From positions 1 to 64,000 of the forward strand of contig JAFWIP010000004.1 of NCBI GenBank assembly GCA_017514805.1: a stretch of DNA of 64,000 nucleotides, given 5' to 3'. Within the stretch, counting starts at the first letter, position 1. Each line of letters opens with the position of its first letter. A program made the translations under genes and the position numbers. Below are positions 1 through 8,455 of the stretch, in pieces. Source of the stretch: Candidatus Saccharimonadota bacterium. GTDB lineage: Bacteria > Patescibacteriota > Saccharimonadia > Saccharimonadales > Saccharimonadaceae. The notes below the pieces were generated by a model. The model was not told the DNA's origin and did not search any database. It saw only the letters and a list, made by a program, of their open reading frames with translations.

Positions 1-255
1 CCTCGCAAAAACGCGCTTACCGCGCCCCAAAAGGCGCACATCGAAGCGCTGTGCTAGTGTTTCTAGGGAATAAGTCTTCAATTCGTGGATCGCGTCGCGG
101 ACGGGCGATTCCATTAGCTCCATGCGCTCGAACTTGTCATAATCGCGCGAGTTGAACCGGCCGTTATGTTCGAGCATAAAGCTTTCAAGTTGCCTGGCGG
201 TAACCGGTATTGGCTCGCCGGGTTTAGTTTTCTTGAATGAGTGGCGTTTTGCCAT
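1..255 (-). CDS. Hypothetical protein, 3' end cut by window edge
   Basis: An open frame of 85 codons starts with ATG at 255 and runs off the left edge. It is preceded by an ACGAGG-type ribosome-binding site, which supports the start. The protein begins MAKRHSFKKTKPGEP and is basic and hydrophilic, with no signal peptide or membrane segment in the visible part. I do not recognise a family. It lies 41 bases downstream of the large ATPase gene on the same strand and could be co-transcribed with it. Confidence 0.6.
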   Translation of the reverse strand, partial: MAKRHSFKKTKPGEPIPVTARQLESFMLEHNGRFNSRDYDKFERMELMESPVRDAIHELKTYSLETLAQRFDVRLLGRGKRVFAR

Positions 256-296
256 GATAGCCTCGTTTCTTTTGAGGTTGCGCTCAATGAGCGGTG

Positions 297-3200
297 TTAT
301 TCGCTATCGTTTTCGACTGGATAGATAAGAGCATCGACGTCGATATCAATCTCACCGTCAATATATTTTTGGAACGGATTTTTAATTACTCTATATTTGC
401 AAGTGTTCGCATTTACGATATAGATCTCGTATGCATCTTTTTTATCTTTAGCTAATCTCCATTCTGATGAAGTAATATTTATGCGACCATTAAAATCCGG
501 GACGGCTTTTGATTCAATATATTTGATATCTTCGTCATTTTTCGAGATTGAAAAGTCATAACCCTGATTATTGCCGCCGAACCAGTTAACGACACAATCG
601 CTATATTTTTCTTTAAGAACGTCATATACGAGCCGCTCAACGGCGTCTCCTAGCTCTTTTTTATTGATATCCGAATCGTTTTCAGTTTTATCCTTTGATG
701 GTTTTTCTAGCATTTGGGATTTTACTGACGATTGCTTATGCTTATTAATTCCGCTATTATCCTTGCGTTCCAGTTTGAGACTATTATTAGCGACTGATTC
801 GTCTTCGGTTATAACTCCATTCTTTAGATTCGGGAAGATTTCAGTAATGCTAGGTTGTTCTATTGCTATGTTTATCGACTGGTTTTTTGACATTTTTTCT
901 TTTTCTCGAAGTTCCTTTGCGTATTCTTCTAATTCTTTACGAGATTTATCGCTCAAGCCCTCAAATGCTTTTATCGCTCGTTTTTCTTCTTCGGTTGCAA
1001 CTTCTTCAAATTTTTTCTTAAAGTCGATTCGTTCCAAAAAGCTTTCATTGCCAGTTAGGCCATACTGTTTAACGAACGATTCTTTATTAATTTCTCTAGT
1101 TCTTCGTCTTCGGCCGTTAATAAAAACCCAGGCAATATCATTTAGTGTGCGTATATATGATGCCGGTATTGGCTGTCTGATCTGCGACGTATAAGCCCTG
1201 CCACCATAGTTTCCAGATACTTCGTCTTCAGTGTCTTCTTTTGAGACGCTAGCAAGCAACGTTACCAAGGCAGATACCTCGGACTCATTTTTTAGGCTTG
1301 AAACTGTTTTCTTAAAATCTTGGATTGTGTTCAATTTTGAATACCACCATCTTGGATACATATCGATGGCCACCCCATATTTCTCTTTGAGATAAGCTTT
1401 TTCGCCATCATCAACGTCATATCCATAAGCATACGAGTACTGGTTTTCCGTAGTAATTGGCATACCCTCGATAATACCTAGGTTGGCGCAGAGGTCTTTT
1501 GAGCCTTTCTGTATAGGATTATTCTTTTTGTCTCTTTCTATGACGTCAGTCCAATAATCCTTTTGTAAGAAAGCTCCTTTCTTGAATACTAGTTTTTGTT
1601 CTTCGGTGCCGCGCATCAATTCAGATGCAATTGTCCTATATCTTTTGCCGTTTTGAATTGTAGGAAATAGCTCGCAGTTTTTTAATAGCGAAATGATTTC
1701 CGATTTATCTGAACTGCTTGCGGAATTATAGATATCGCATATTTCAAAGAATACTCTTTTCTTCTCTTTGTTGGGCAGCTTATCCCATTCGGCGAGGATC
1801 GTCGATTCTATGTATTGTCTCGGCGAACGTTCCTTGATGTCGAGCATGCTTAGGAATCGGCGCATTTCTTCCTTTGTCTCGTCTGATAGATTTTTGCTCG
1901 TAAAGAGCCCGTGAATAAGCTTTGCGCTAGGAATTCCTTTTGAGTAACGAAATACCTGCGCCTCGTCATTAATATATGCGCAAATGAATTTACCAGTTCT
2001 CGTTTTAATTATCGGCACTTCTTTAAGCTTATCGGCTTCGCTTTTTTCGTACCAACTGCTATTTTTGTTGCAATGATTTACGCATAGCGTATAGTACTTT
2101 AATAACCAGTCATTATTCTTTTTCTTAAGAATTCCATTATCTGCTAGATACTGAGAAAAATCGAGTATATTTATTCTTTCGACGCCTAATTTGTCTGAAA
2201 GAAAATGCCTAATTTTTGAATGAGAAGAATCTATGTCTAGCCACGGTCTATTGTAGTTGGAAAGGGTCGTCATTTCTTTCACGAGCGGCAATACGCCATT
2301 ATTGGCATTAATATACTTTTTAGATGTTGTGGGGAGAATATCTGTTTCGCTCAAGATGGTCACTAATTCGTCATACAGCCTGTCATAAATTCTAGATCTG
2401 CCATACATGTCGCCATCTACCGGAAGTATGTTATTTAGGAAATCTTGATCTACATAGTTTTCGTTACGTAGACTAATTAAAACTCGCTTAAAAACTGCGG
2501 CAATTTTATCTAGGATTTGTTTATTTTCCTTGGAGTCGAATTCAATCGATTCGCGCGTAGTTGCTAGGTCGAAAGGCGCATCTACATAAAATGGCAACTC
2601 GCTCCTAATTCTTGTTGGTAAGAATGAATATAAGTAGACATCGTTAATTGGGATTATTCTGCTGTCTACAACAGAGAACGAGAAAGATATGTTACTTTCT
2701 TTGTCTTTGAATAGATAGTAGCTTTTGTCGTTTCCTAAATCTTGTACCAGCTCGTAATTTTCTAGTTGTTCTCGATTTAATACAATCTCTGATTTATTGC
2801 CGTTATCGTTTATGAATATCTCGCTGATATTCCTTAAAAACATTATGGTAGCGCAGTCGAGTTCGCCAAGTTCATCACTAATCTTGTTAACTAGCTCTTC
2901 TTTAGTATATTTACTCTTGCCGCTATTGAATGGTAAAACGGTTTTAGTTGTAAAACCATTCAGATCGTCCGGATCTATTTCGTATGGTATCGATAAGTGT
3001 TCTATTTTAAAATTATATGCACGGTTATATATCAGAGGTGTATCTGTTATGGCGAAAACAGATTTGAAACCAACGCCGAATTTGCCAATCGGTCGACCGT
3101 CTTTCTTTGTGCTATTGCCGACGCCTGTAATCGATATAATGTCTTTGAGCGTAAAGTCTTTTGAACCGTTATGATAAAAAACGAGCTTATCTGAATAGAG

Positions 3201-3392
3201 CTCGAATTGTACTTTAGTAGCTAATGCATCGTCAGCATTCTGGAGTAATTCATAGACGAAATGCGTGGGTTTTTCGTAGATACCAACAAGAACACCCTCA
3301 TAATTGTCGCCATCGGCAACTTGGTCGTTATATCTCTTGAGGCGTCTACTCGTTATCTCTCCTAGAGTCTTGCAATTGTCTATAGAGTCCAT
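297..3392 (-). CDS. NO VEIN/sacsin-like GHKL ATPase with C-terminal DUF3883 domain (putative defence protein)
   Basis: The N-terminus carries a GHKL (Hsp90/histidine-kinase type) ATP-binding fold. Counting from the ATG at 3398, ELLQNADDA lies at residues 50-58 (N box) and GKFGVGFKSVF at 105-115 (glycine-rich lid), as in sacsin and plant NO VEIN proteins. The last ~110 residues look like DUF3883 (NOV C-terminal domain), a PD-(D/E)XK-like fold, with GYDFSI followed by YIESKAV as likely acidic and lysine catalytic positions. About 1031 aa, no membrane segments. A TATAAT box at 3404-3399 is 6 bases before the ATG at 3392, so a leaderless start there is preferred over the ATG at 3398. It sits directly downstream of a restriction-modification cassette. 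A role in DNA defence is inferred from domains and neighbours. Confidence 0.8.
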   Translation of the reverse strand: MDSIDNCKTLGEITSRRLKRYNDQVADGDNYEGVLVGIYEKPTHFVYELLQNADDALATKVQFELYSDKLVFYHNGSKDFTLKDIISITGVGNSTKKDGRPIGKFGVGFKSVFAITDTPLIYNRAYNFKIEHLSIPYEIDPDDLNGFTTKTVLPFNSGKSKYTKEELVNKISDELGELDCATIMFLRNISEIFINDNGNKSEIVLNREQLENYELVQDLGNDKSYYLFKDKESNISFSFSVVDSRIIPINDVYLYSFLPTRIRSELPFYVDAPFDLATTRESIEFDSKENKQILDKIAAVFKRVLISLRNENYVDQDFLNNILPVDGDMYGRSRIYDRLYDELVTILSETDILPTTSKKYINANNGVLPLVKEMTTLSNYNRPWLDIDSSHSKIRHFLSDKLGVERINILDFSQYLADNGILKKKNNDWLLKYYTLCVNHCNKNSSWYEKSEADKLKEVPIIKTRTGKFICAYINDEAQVFRYSKGIPSAKLIHGLFTSKNLSDETKEEMRRFLSMLDIKERSPRQYIESTILAEWDKLPNKEKKRVFFEICDIYNSASSSDKSEIISLLKNCELFPTIQNGKRYRTIASELMRGTEEQKLVFKKGAFLQKDYWTDVIERDKKNNPIQKGSKDLCANLGIIEGMPITTENQYSYAYGYDVDDGEKAYLKEKYGVAIDMYPRWWYSKLNTIQDFKKTVSSLKNESEVSALVTLLASVSKEDTEDEVSGNYGGRAYTSQIRQPIPASYIRTLNDIAWVFINGRRRRTREINKESFVKQYGLTGNESFLERIDFKKKFEEVATEEEKRAIKAFEGLSDKSRKELEEYAKELREKEKMSKNQSINIAIEQPSITEIFPNLKNGVITEDESVANNSLKLERKDNSGINKHKQSSVKSQMLEKPSKDKTENDSDINKKELGDAVERLVYDVLKEKYSDCVVNWFGGNNQGYDFSISKNDEDIKYIESKAVPDFNGRINITSSEWRLAKDKKDAYEIYIVNANTCKYRVIKNPFQKYIDGEIDIDVDALIYPVENDSE

Positions 3393-3404
3393 ATACATAT
3401 TATA

Positions 3405-3866
3405 ACATATTTCCTATATTTACGCCAGTATTAGCAGTATATCCTACCATTGACATTGCATTTCTTTTATTTTCTTCATTGTCATTGTTTTAAGCCTCTC
3501 CGGCTCCAGCTAAGCTAGAAATCCTTAAAAGTTCGAATCTCTTTGCCTGTATATGTATACCTCAGAACTCGCACGGCATCAGAATAGGGTAATCCTTTTT
3601 AGGTATAACCTTGATCTTAGCCGTGTATTCGGGGTGGTCAATACACCAGTCTACAACCATGCAAAGCCGAGCAACAACGCCTGGTCGCCCCTCACCAATT
3701 AAGACAAAAAGATAGCCCGAAGGGCTAATTTTTTTGTCTTAAACAAATGGTTGAGTTGGATGTGTTGAGAACCCACGCGGGTTCGCCCAAAGCCCAGTTT
3801 CCGTCAGGAAACGACGGCGCATTGCTTATATCCCACCCGACACCCCACTAGCGTACTAAAAGCCGA
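3405..3866. other. 462-base gap between the methylase cassette and the GHKL ATPase
   Basis: There is no convincing gene. The stretch holds the -35 region of the ATPase gene, a strong palindromic terminator (3701-3740) and two smaller hairpins (GAACCC/GGGTTC near 3769-3784 and GTTTCC/GGAAAC near 3802-3817). A 32-codon minus-strand frame at 3562-3660 (MVVDWCIDHPEYTAKIKV...) reads like protein but has no ribosome-binding site; open frame continues upstream of its ATG through the terminator stem, which suggests the tail of a decayed gene. A tRNA T-loop-like string (GTTCGAATC) near 3532 lacks a matching acceptor stem. Confidence 0.5.
3701..3740. terminator. Palindromic terminator ending the restriction-modification operon
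   Basis: AAGACAAAAA and its complement flank an inner stem TAGCCC/GGGCTA with a GAA loop. Read on the minus strand the stem is followed by a T-run, placing a terminator ~127 bases after the last methylase gene. The symmetry would allow termination in both directions. Confidence 0.7.
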
Positions 3867-4625
3867 CTAGTCTTTTTTAAAGATAAATAAGAACTCGTGA
3901 GCCAGTAAGAAAAAGTTGTATTTTATACTGCTAGTCTTCCAATAGCCTGTTGCTCGACAGTTGTGCTGCTCCTTTAATATAATCTCTTTTAGCCTAAAGC
4001 CCGCATCTTCAAATAGCTGCATTGTCTTAAAGCTAAGGGGGATAACATGGCCTTTCTTCCGTACGTCGCCCATGAGAATTGCGCAGAATTTACCTTTCTT
4101 TAGCACGCGATAGCTCTCTCCTGCTACGGCTTTCATTTGTTCGAGGAATTCGTCAATCTTATAGTTCGATATATCTTCCGGAATGTCTTTTCCTTCGCTG
4201 TAATGTATGATGTCTGCGTATGGTGGATGTGTGCAAATTAAATCTATGCTTTCGTCTTTTATACCGCATAGTTTGCGCGCGTCGCCTTTATGTATTTTAA
4301 CGATACCATCCGCACCTTTGCGTTTAAACTTTGTTTTTTCTCGGCAACGGCTTAGGGCCTCGTCATTTACATCGAGGCCAATAATGTTGCGGTTTAGTAG
4401 CTTTGCCTCTACAAGCGTAGTGCCACCACCTGCGAATTGATCTAGTATTAAGTCGCCTGCTTTCGAGTAGCGAAGCAGTATATTACGGGGAATATATGGC
4501 GACCAATTACCGCGCCACTTAGCATCATGTGTTGCCCAGTCCCCGCGCTTCGGAAAGCTCCAGACACTGGTCATTTCTAATTCGAAATCGTCTGGCTCCC
4601 ATTTTTTGATATTATTACTAATCAT
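3867..4625 (-). CDS. DNA N4/N6 methyltransferase (second methylase of the cassette)
   Basis: 252 aa. QFAGGGTT at residues 63-70 is the S-adenosylmethionine-binding motif and HPPY at 133-136 is a variant of the catalytic (D/N/S/T)PPY motif of amino-methyltransferases. Binding motif before catalytic motif is the N6_N4_Mtase order. The ATG has GGAG 6 bases upstream. It is the last gene of a five-gene minus-strand operon, 11 bases after the unknown 177-aa gene. A second methylase in a GATC system recalls DpnA, which protects incoming single strands in the DpnII system; alternatively it could pair with the GIY-YIG nuclease. His in place of Asp/Ser/Asn in the PPY motif is unusual. Confidence 0.85.
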   Translation of the reverse strand: MISNNIKKWEPDDFELEMTSVWSFPKRGDWATHDAKWRGNWSPYIPRNILLRYSKAGDLILDQFAGGGTTLVEAKLLNRNIIGLDVNDEALSRCREKTKFKRKGADGIVKIHKGDARKLCGIKDESIDLICTHPPYADIIHYSEGKDIPEDISNYKIDEFLEQMKAVAGESYRVLKKGKFCAILMGDVRKKGHVIPLSFKTMQLFEDAGFRLKEIILKEQHNCRATGYWKTSSIKYNFFLLAHEFLFIFKKD

Positions 4626-4636
4626 AGATGCTCCAG

Positions 4637-5170
4637 CTATTTCCTGCCATTGAAGCCTGCCGTGGACATTATCTTGAAAATATCCCTGTCAATATTGAGA
4701 AGTTCAGTAATAATATTTCCGAACATATAAGCATCGGGCCTATTTGTTTTCTCCTGGATTGCTAATAATTCCATTAATACGTAGAGAAATTCTACGTCAT
4801 ATTCGCCGTAACTGTTTAGCGGCTTAAAGCATTCAATTTTGATTTCTTTCTCACCGTCGAGTATTAAATCTCTTATTGTCTCAAAAGTATTATCGGGCAA
4901 CGGAGCGCAAGTTTCCCAGCATTTTTGGATAACCTCGAGGTATTTTCTAGTCAGGGCGTCGTTTCCTTGCATTTTCATTAACACGTCAACGGCCCAATGG
5001 ATATGCTTTGGGGTCCTGATCCGTTTTCCGTCTTTTCGGTATTTAATAATAATATCGTATTTAGAAAGACTCCCCTGAAAAACATAGATAATATAGTCAT
5101 CAAAAACGAACTCGATGATAGCTTTTAGCGTCCCTTTTTTGATAGTTTGAGTCCCCTTCAAAATTTCCAT
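4637..5170 (-). CDS. Unknown protein inside the restriction-modification operon
   Basis: 177 aa, soluble, mixed charge, no recognised domain. It has a strong ribosome-binding site (AAGGAGG 4 bases before ATG) and lies 9 bases after the HTH-Dam gene and 11 bases before the second methylase, so it is surely co-transcribed with them. The N-terminal third looks beta-rich (alternating IIEFVFDDYIIYVF), the rest helical. It could be a specificity or accessory subunit, a third nuclease of unknown fold, or an immunity partner; no motif settles this. Confidence 0.8.
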   Translation of the reverse strand: MEILKGTQTIKKGTLKAIIEFVFDDYIIYVFQGSLSKYDIIIKYRKDGKRIRTPKHIHWAVDVLMKMQGNDALTRKYLEVIQKCWETCAPLPDNTFETIRDLILDGEKEIKIECFKPLNSYGEYDVEFLYVLMELLAIQEKTNRPDAYMFGNIITELLNIDRDIFKIMSTAGFNGRK

Positions 5171-5179
5171 CTAACCTCC

Positions 5180-6253
5180 TTAAAAATTAGTTATTAATAA
5201 TTCATTAATTTTTCCGCGCGCATCGCTATTGCGGTTTATCATTCTATTTGCTGCTACTCTGCGAATATTCTGTTTCGAATATGCGTCATCAAAGAAATTA
5301 TCGTTTTCGTCTGTGTTCTTAGGATCTGAATTGCTAATAACGATTAGCGCTCCTTTATTGTCTAAGTCCTGTACAAAATTCGCAAGCTCAAGCTGTTTGC
5401 TATCGTCAAATAAATGTTCAGTATATGATGTAAAGTTAGCAGTCTTAGTTAGTGGACGATATGGCGGATCGAAATATACAAACGTCTTGTCGTCAATGAA
5501 ACTCGCCGAGTCCTTATAGTCACCGCATATAATATTTGCGTTTTGCAACTTCTTTGAGACATTCAACAAGTTATCTTCGTTGCAGATTTGTGGATTTTTG
5601 TAGGCTCCCATCGGCACGTTATAATCCCCGGCCTTATTTACACGATAAAGACCGTTGAAGCAAGTCCTGTTTAGGAATATCATCAGCGTCGCCGCTTCAG
5701 CATCGCGAATACCGTCGCGTTTGAGCGCATTAAAGCGCGCACGTGCTTCGAGGTAGGCCTTTTTGCGTGCGTCTGCGTCTTTAGCGAGATAATCGCTCTC
5801 CATGGTCTTAAGGCGCGAAATAAGCTCGTCCGAATTGTCACGAATGGTAATGTAAGTGTTAATAAGCTCGGCGTTAATGTCGCTAATATAAACTTCGTCG
5901 ACAGTATGTTTATTTAATACGTCGAAGAGGACAGCGCCACCACCAACGAATGGCTCTGCATACTTCTTAATATGTTTCTTTTCGGCAAAAGGATAATACT
6001 TACCGATTTCGGTTAGTAATTGACCTTTACCGCCAGCCCATTTTAGGAATGGCTTTGCTTCGCCAGACTTTGCCTTTGCGGTCTTCGTCCTAGCGTCGAC
6101 TGGCTTCTTTGTATTTTTTGGAATTAGCCAGTCTTTTTTGCCTTCCCATCTCTTAGCTCCGGGAATTCTGCCATTATTACAATAGTCGTTCACCCACCTT
6201 GGCGTCACTTTCCATTTCTTTGCCGCCGTTTGGACTGATATATAGTCGTCCAT
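5180..6253 (-). CDS. HTH-Dam fusion: adenine-N6 DNA methyltransferase with N-terminal DNA-binding domain
   Basis: 357 aa. Residues 1-48 form a short helix-turn-helix domain of the excisionase/MerR-like type (QTAAKKWKVTPRWVNDYC). From 68 on it is a class D12 (Dam/DpnM-type) methylase: FLKWAGGKGQLL (69-80), PFVGGGAVLF (101-110, SAM site) and DPPY (262-265, catalysis). Dam-family enzymes methylate A in GATC, matching the MutH/Sau3AI-like nuclease encoded just upstream. The ATG has GAGGTAAT before it. A 74-base gap upstream contains its own TATAAT and direct repeats, unlike the other tight junctions of the operon, suggesting separate control, perhaps by its own HTH domain. Confidence 0.9.
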   Translation of the reverse strand: MDDYISVQTAAKKWKVTPRWVNDYCNNGRIPGAKRWEGKKDWLIPKNTKKPVDARTKTAKAKSGEAKPFLKWAGGKGQLLTEIGKYYPFAEKKHIKKYAEPFVGGGAVLFDVLNKHTVDEVYISDINAELINTYITIRDNSDELISRLKTMESDYLAKDADARKKAYLEARARFNALKRDGIRDAEAATLMIFLNRTCFNGLYRVNKAGDYNVPMGAYKNPQICNEDNLLNVSKKLQNANIICGDYKDSASFIDDKTFVYFDPPYRPLTKTANFTSYTEHLFDDSKQLELANFVQDLDNKGALIVISNSDPKNTDENDNFFDDAYSKQNIRRVAANRMINRNSDARGKINELLITNF

Positions 6254-6287
6254 ACATTACCTCGCTTTCTGAATATGCTTATATACT

Positions 6288-6317
6288 ATTATATTCCAAA
6301 GCTAGAATAATGCTAGA
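6288..6317 (-). promoter_or_regulatory. Probable internal promoter and operator in front of the HTH-Dam gene
   Basis: On the minus strand TATAAT (6293-6288) lies 35 bases before the Dam start. Two direct GCTAGA repeats, 11 bases apart start to start (6301-6306, 6312-6317), occupy the spacer and the -35 position, where the match to TTGACA is weak (CTAGCA). One helical turn of spacing fits a bound dimer. That the HTH domain of the methylase binds here is inference. Confidence 0.4.
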
Positions 6318-6327
6318 TCTGATTTTG

Positions 6328-7002
6328 CTAAATGTCGCGACCGTCTACTTTATTGATGTAATAGACGAATTCTTTCTTGAAATAGAACGCATGATTCTTG
6401 TTAGAAACATAGCGATTGTATGTGTCTGAGTAGATCGGGTGATAATTTCCACTCGAATCGCGCGCATCTTTGCTGCGGATTTGAATCTGACTACCGTTGG
6501 AAGTATGAATGAAGCCATCTGAGCTATGTTCAATGTGTTGTTTCAATTGTCCGCAAATAGAGTAATAATCATCGCGCCATATATCCTTTAGCGCGGCGTA
6601 TTTTGGATTGGACAGATCGACGTGGATGCTTGGCAAAAAGAACCAATCTTCTGGCTTACCGTCTTTGCAAACTGGTACATATAAGATATTACCGATTTTC
6701 TTGTAGAGCTTTGTCTTTTCGAATTCTTTTTTCGCGAGTAGTTCGTCAATCATCGCGCTAATTTGCGTAATGAATACTGTTTCATACGGTTTTCCATTCT
6801 TGTCGCATTTGTTAGTCTTAAGTTCGCCATCTTCAAAGTCTAGATCTGCGCTTGAGAGATTCATGCCTAGTGCTAGTTCTAGAAGCTGGCCGGTTTTTCC
6901 TTTGGCTATAATAATATCTCTCATTTCTTCGGTCGAAAAAAGAGAGGAGAATTTGATTCCGACAAGCTTGTTTAGTTTGTCGCAAGCTTCTTGTAATTTC
7001 AT
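6328..7002 (-). CDS. MutH/Sau3AI-family restriction endonuclease (predicted GATC cutter)
   Basis: 224 aa, the size of MutH. GKTGQLLELALG at 35-46 matches the conserved helix of MutH/Sau3AI enzymes, followed by D53, E60 and K62 with the D-x6-E-x-K spacing of the MutH active site (known as D70, E77, K79 in E. coli). The family cleaves unmethylated GATC. Start ATG has AAGGA upstream. It follows the GIY-YIG gene by 15 bases and precedes the Dam-type methylase, so it is most likely the restriction half of a Sau3AI/DpnII-like system rather than a mismatch-repair enzyme; no MutS or MutL is visible here. Confidence 0.85.
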   Translation of the reverse strand: MKLQEACDKLNKLVGIKFSSLFSTEEMRDIIIAKGKTGQLLELALGMNLSSADLDFEDGELKTNKCDKNGKPYETVFITQISAMIDELLAKKEFEKTKLYKKIGNILYVPVCKDGKPEDWFFLPSIHVDLSNPKYAALKDIWRDDYYSICGQLKQHIEHSSDGFIHTSNGSQIQIRSKDARDSSGNYHPIYSDTYNRYVSNKNHAFYFKKEFVYYINKVDGRDI

Positions 7003-7017
7003 ATAAGATATCCTTGC

Positions 7018-8202
7018 TTAGAGCGATTTCTTATATTTTAGCACTGATTCGTTGATTTTATGCTTTAATTGCTCGATCTTATAAAGAGCAGAAAGGGCGA
7101 AGAAATATTCGTTAATCCTATCTAGGACAAGCTCGTCATGTATGTTAAAAATATAATCTGATTTCCATGCAGTATGGTTAGCGAGTGGGATTTTTAGCAT
7201 GTCGGCGATTTCTCTTTGTATTTCAATCCTACACTCGGGCCTCTTCTTATATAAATGGTACCTAACGCATACGCCCTCGGCGTATACTATCTGGTCGCCG
7301 AAATGAATATCTTTTTCTGGTACACCATAGCACGTCAGTTTATTTTTAATTTTATTTTTTATCATATAATCAACACTCGTCTCGAGCACGTTTCTGTCTT
7401 CAACTATGAGCCCAACATTGATTAAATATTTATAGACGTCTTGTAGGCTATATATTTTTTTATTATCTTGCCGGTATCTTATGTATAAATCTTCGCATAA
7501 ATATCCGGCCACTAGAACGTTAGCCGTTTTTGCGGTTACCGAAGAATACACCCTTCCATTATTTGATTTAATATACGTAGATATTGATTCTATCATTCTG
7601 CTCGTATTTTGCTCATATTCTTCGGGAGGTATTCCAGCTTTGTGAAAATATGATAAAGAATAATCTCCGTCATGAGGTAAATCGAAATATGGCTTTTGGT
7701 TGATATTGTAGTATTTTTCGTAAAAACCAGACCATTCTATGGCCGAGCCTTCAGTTGTGACAGTGTTTGATTTAAGATATTTGTTTGGCACGCCCTCATA
7801 GCAAAGAAGAAACTCGCCCTCGTTTAACAACTTTAATTTATAGCACTCTTCATATATGTATGATTCGAAATTTGTTAAATTGTTAGCTAAAATTTCATAA
7901 TCGATGCCAAATGATTTTTTGAGCATCGCATAAAGTCTCCAACGGCGCATACTGCTATGGCGTACTGTCGCTTTTTCTATGTCCGCGAGAATGTGATTGA
8001 CTCTATCTCCCGTGCCTTTCCCGACATAGAAATATTTTTTTGGGGTGGTTTTTGTATGCCAGGCATAGACATAATACTTTCTTGGCCCTATAGAATCGCT
8101 AGGGCAAAGGGGCGTGATATATTTATTACAGTCCGATTGATGCTCGTAATAAAGTTTTTTTACGTCGTCTCTAATGTCTTTTGAAGCGCATAAATCTTTC
8201 AT
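7018..8202 (-). CDS. GIY-YIG endonuclease, LEM-3-like, first gene of the restriction cassette
   Basis: 394 aa. Residues 43-130 carry a GIY-YIG nuclease domain: YVYAW (44-48), YFYVGKGTGDRVNH (57-70, with the conserved Gly and Arg) and the metal-binding glutamate in NFESYIYEE around 111-119. The YxYxW...FYVGKGxGxR form resembles the LEM-3/ANKLE1-like subgroup. The C-terminal ~250 residues are unrecognised and probably bind DNA. No good ribosome-binding site is seen; TATAAT at 8234-8229 would give a leader of about 20 bases. As promoter-proximal gene of the operon it may be a second restriction nuclease or a nicking or processing enzyme. Confidence 0.75.
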   Translation of the reverse strand: MKDLCASKDIRDDVKKLYYEHQSDCNKYITPLCPSDSIGPRKYYVYAWHTKTTPKKYFYVGKGTGDRVNHILADIEKATVRHSSMRRWRLYAMLKKSFGIDYEILANNLTNFESYIYEECYKLKLLNEGEFLLCYEGVPNKYLKSNTVTTEGSAIEWSGFYEKYYNINQKPYFDLPHDGDYSLSYFHKAGIPPEEYEQNTSRMIESISTYIKSNNGRVYSSVTAKTANVLVAGYLCEDLYIRYRQDNKKIYSLQDVYKYLINVGLIVEDRNVLETSVDYMIKNKIKNKLTCYGVPEKDIHFGDQIVYAEGVCVRYHLYKKRPECRIEIQREIADMLKIPLANHTAWKSDYIFNIHDELVLDRINEYFFALSALYKIEQLKHKINESVLKYKKSL

Positions 8203-8228
8203 ATATAGATATATAGTTATTAATTATG

Positions 8229-8234
8229 ATTATA
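8229..8234 (-). promoter_or_regulatory. -10 box of the restriction-modification operon
   Basis: TATAAT on the minus strand, 26 bases before the GIY-YIG ATG. The -35 region is poor. The remaining bases of 8203-8455 hold no other feature I can support. Confidence 0.5.
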
Positions 8235-8455
8235 ACGCTATTTCCGTGCTAAATAACTAGACGCTCGAATGTAATGAGCTTTAGTTCATGAAGAATAGAA
8301 ATGAAGTATTTCGCAAAAGCAGCTTTATCTTGTGGAAAGATATGCCATCGCTTGATGCGAAAAAGTCGCATAGCGCTCTGTTTGATTATTTAAAAAAGAA
8401 CGCAAAAAAGATAGAGATATTCTCTTTGGTAATTCTTAATCTGAGCCAACATTAT

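Noticed and set aside
571-3174. Plus-strand frames of 207 and 125 codons inside the GHKL ATPase gene
   Set aside because: Shadows of the real minus-strand gene, rich in Ser/Leu as expected from antisense reading.
3490-3555. tRNA-like T-loop string GTTCGAATC
   Set aside because: Only four of five T-stem pairs form and no acceptor or anticodon arm can be built.
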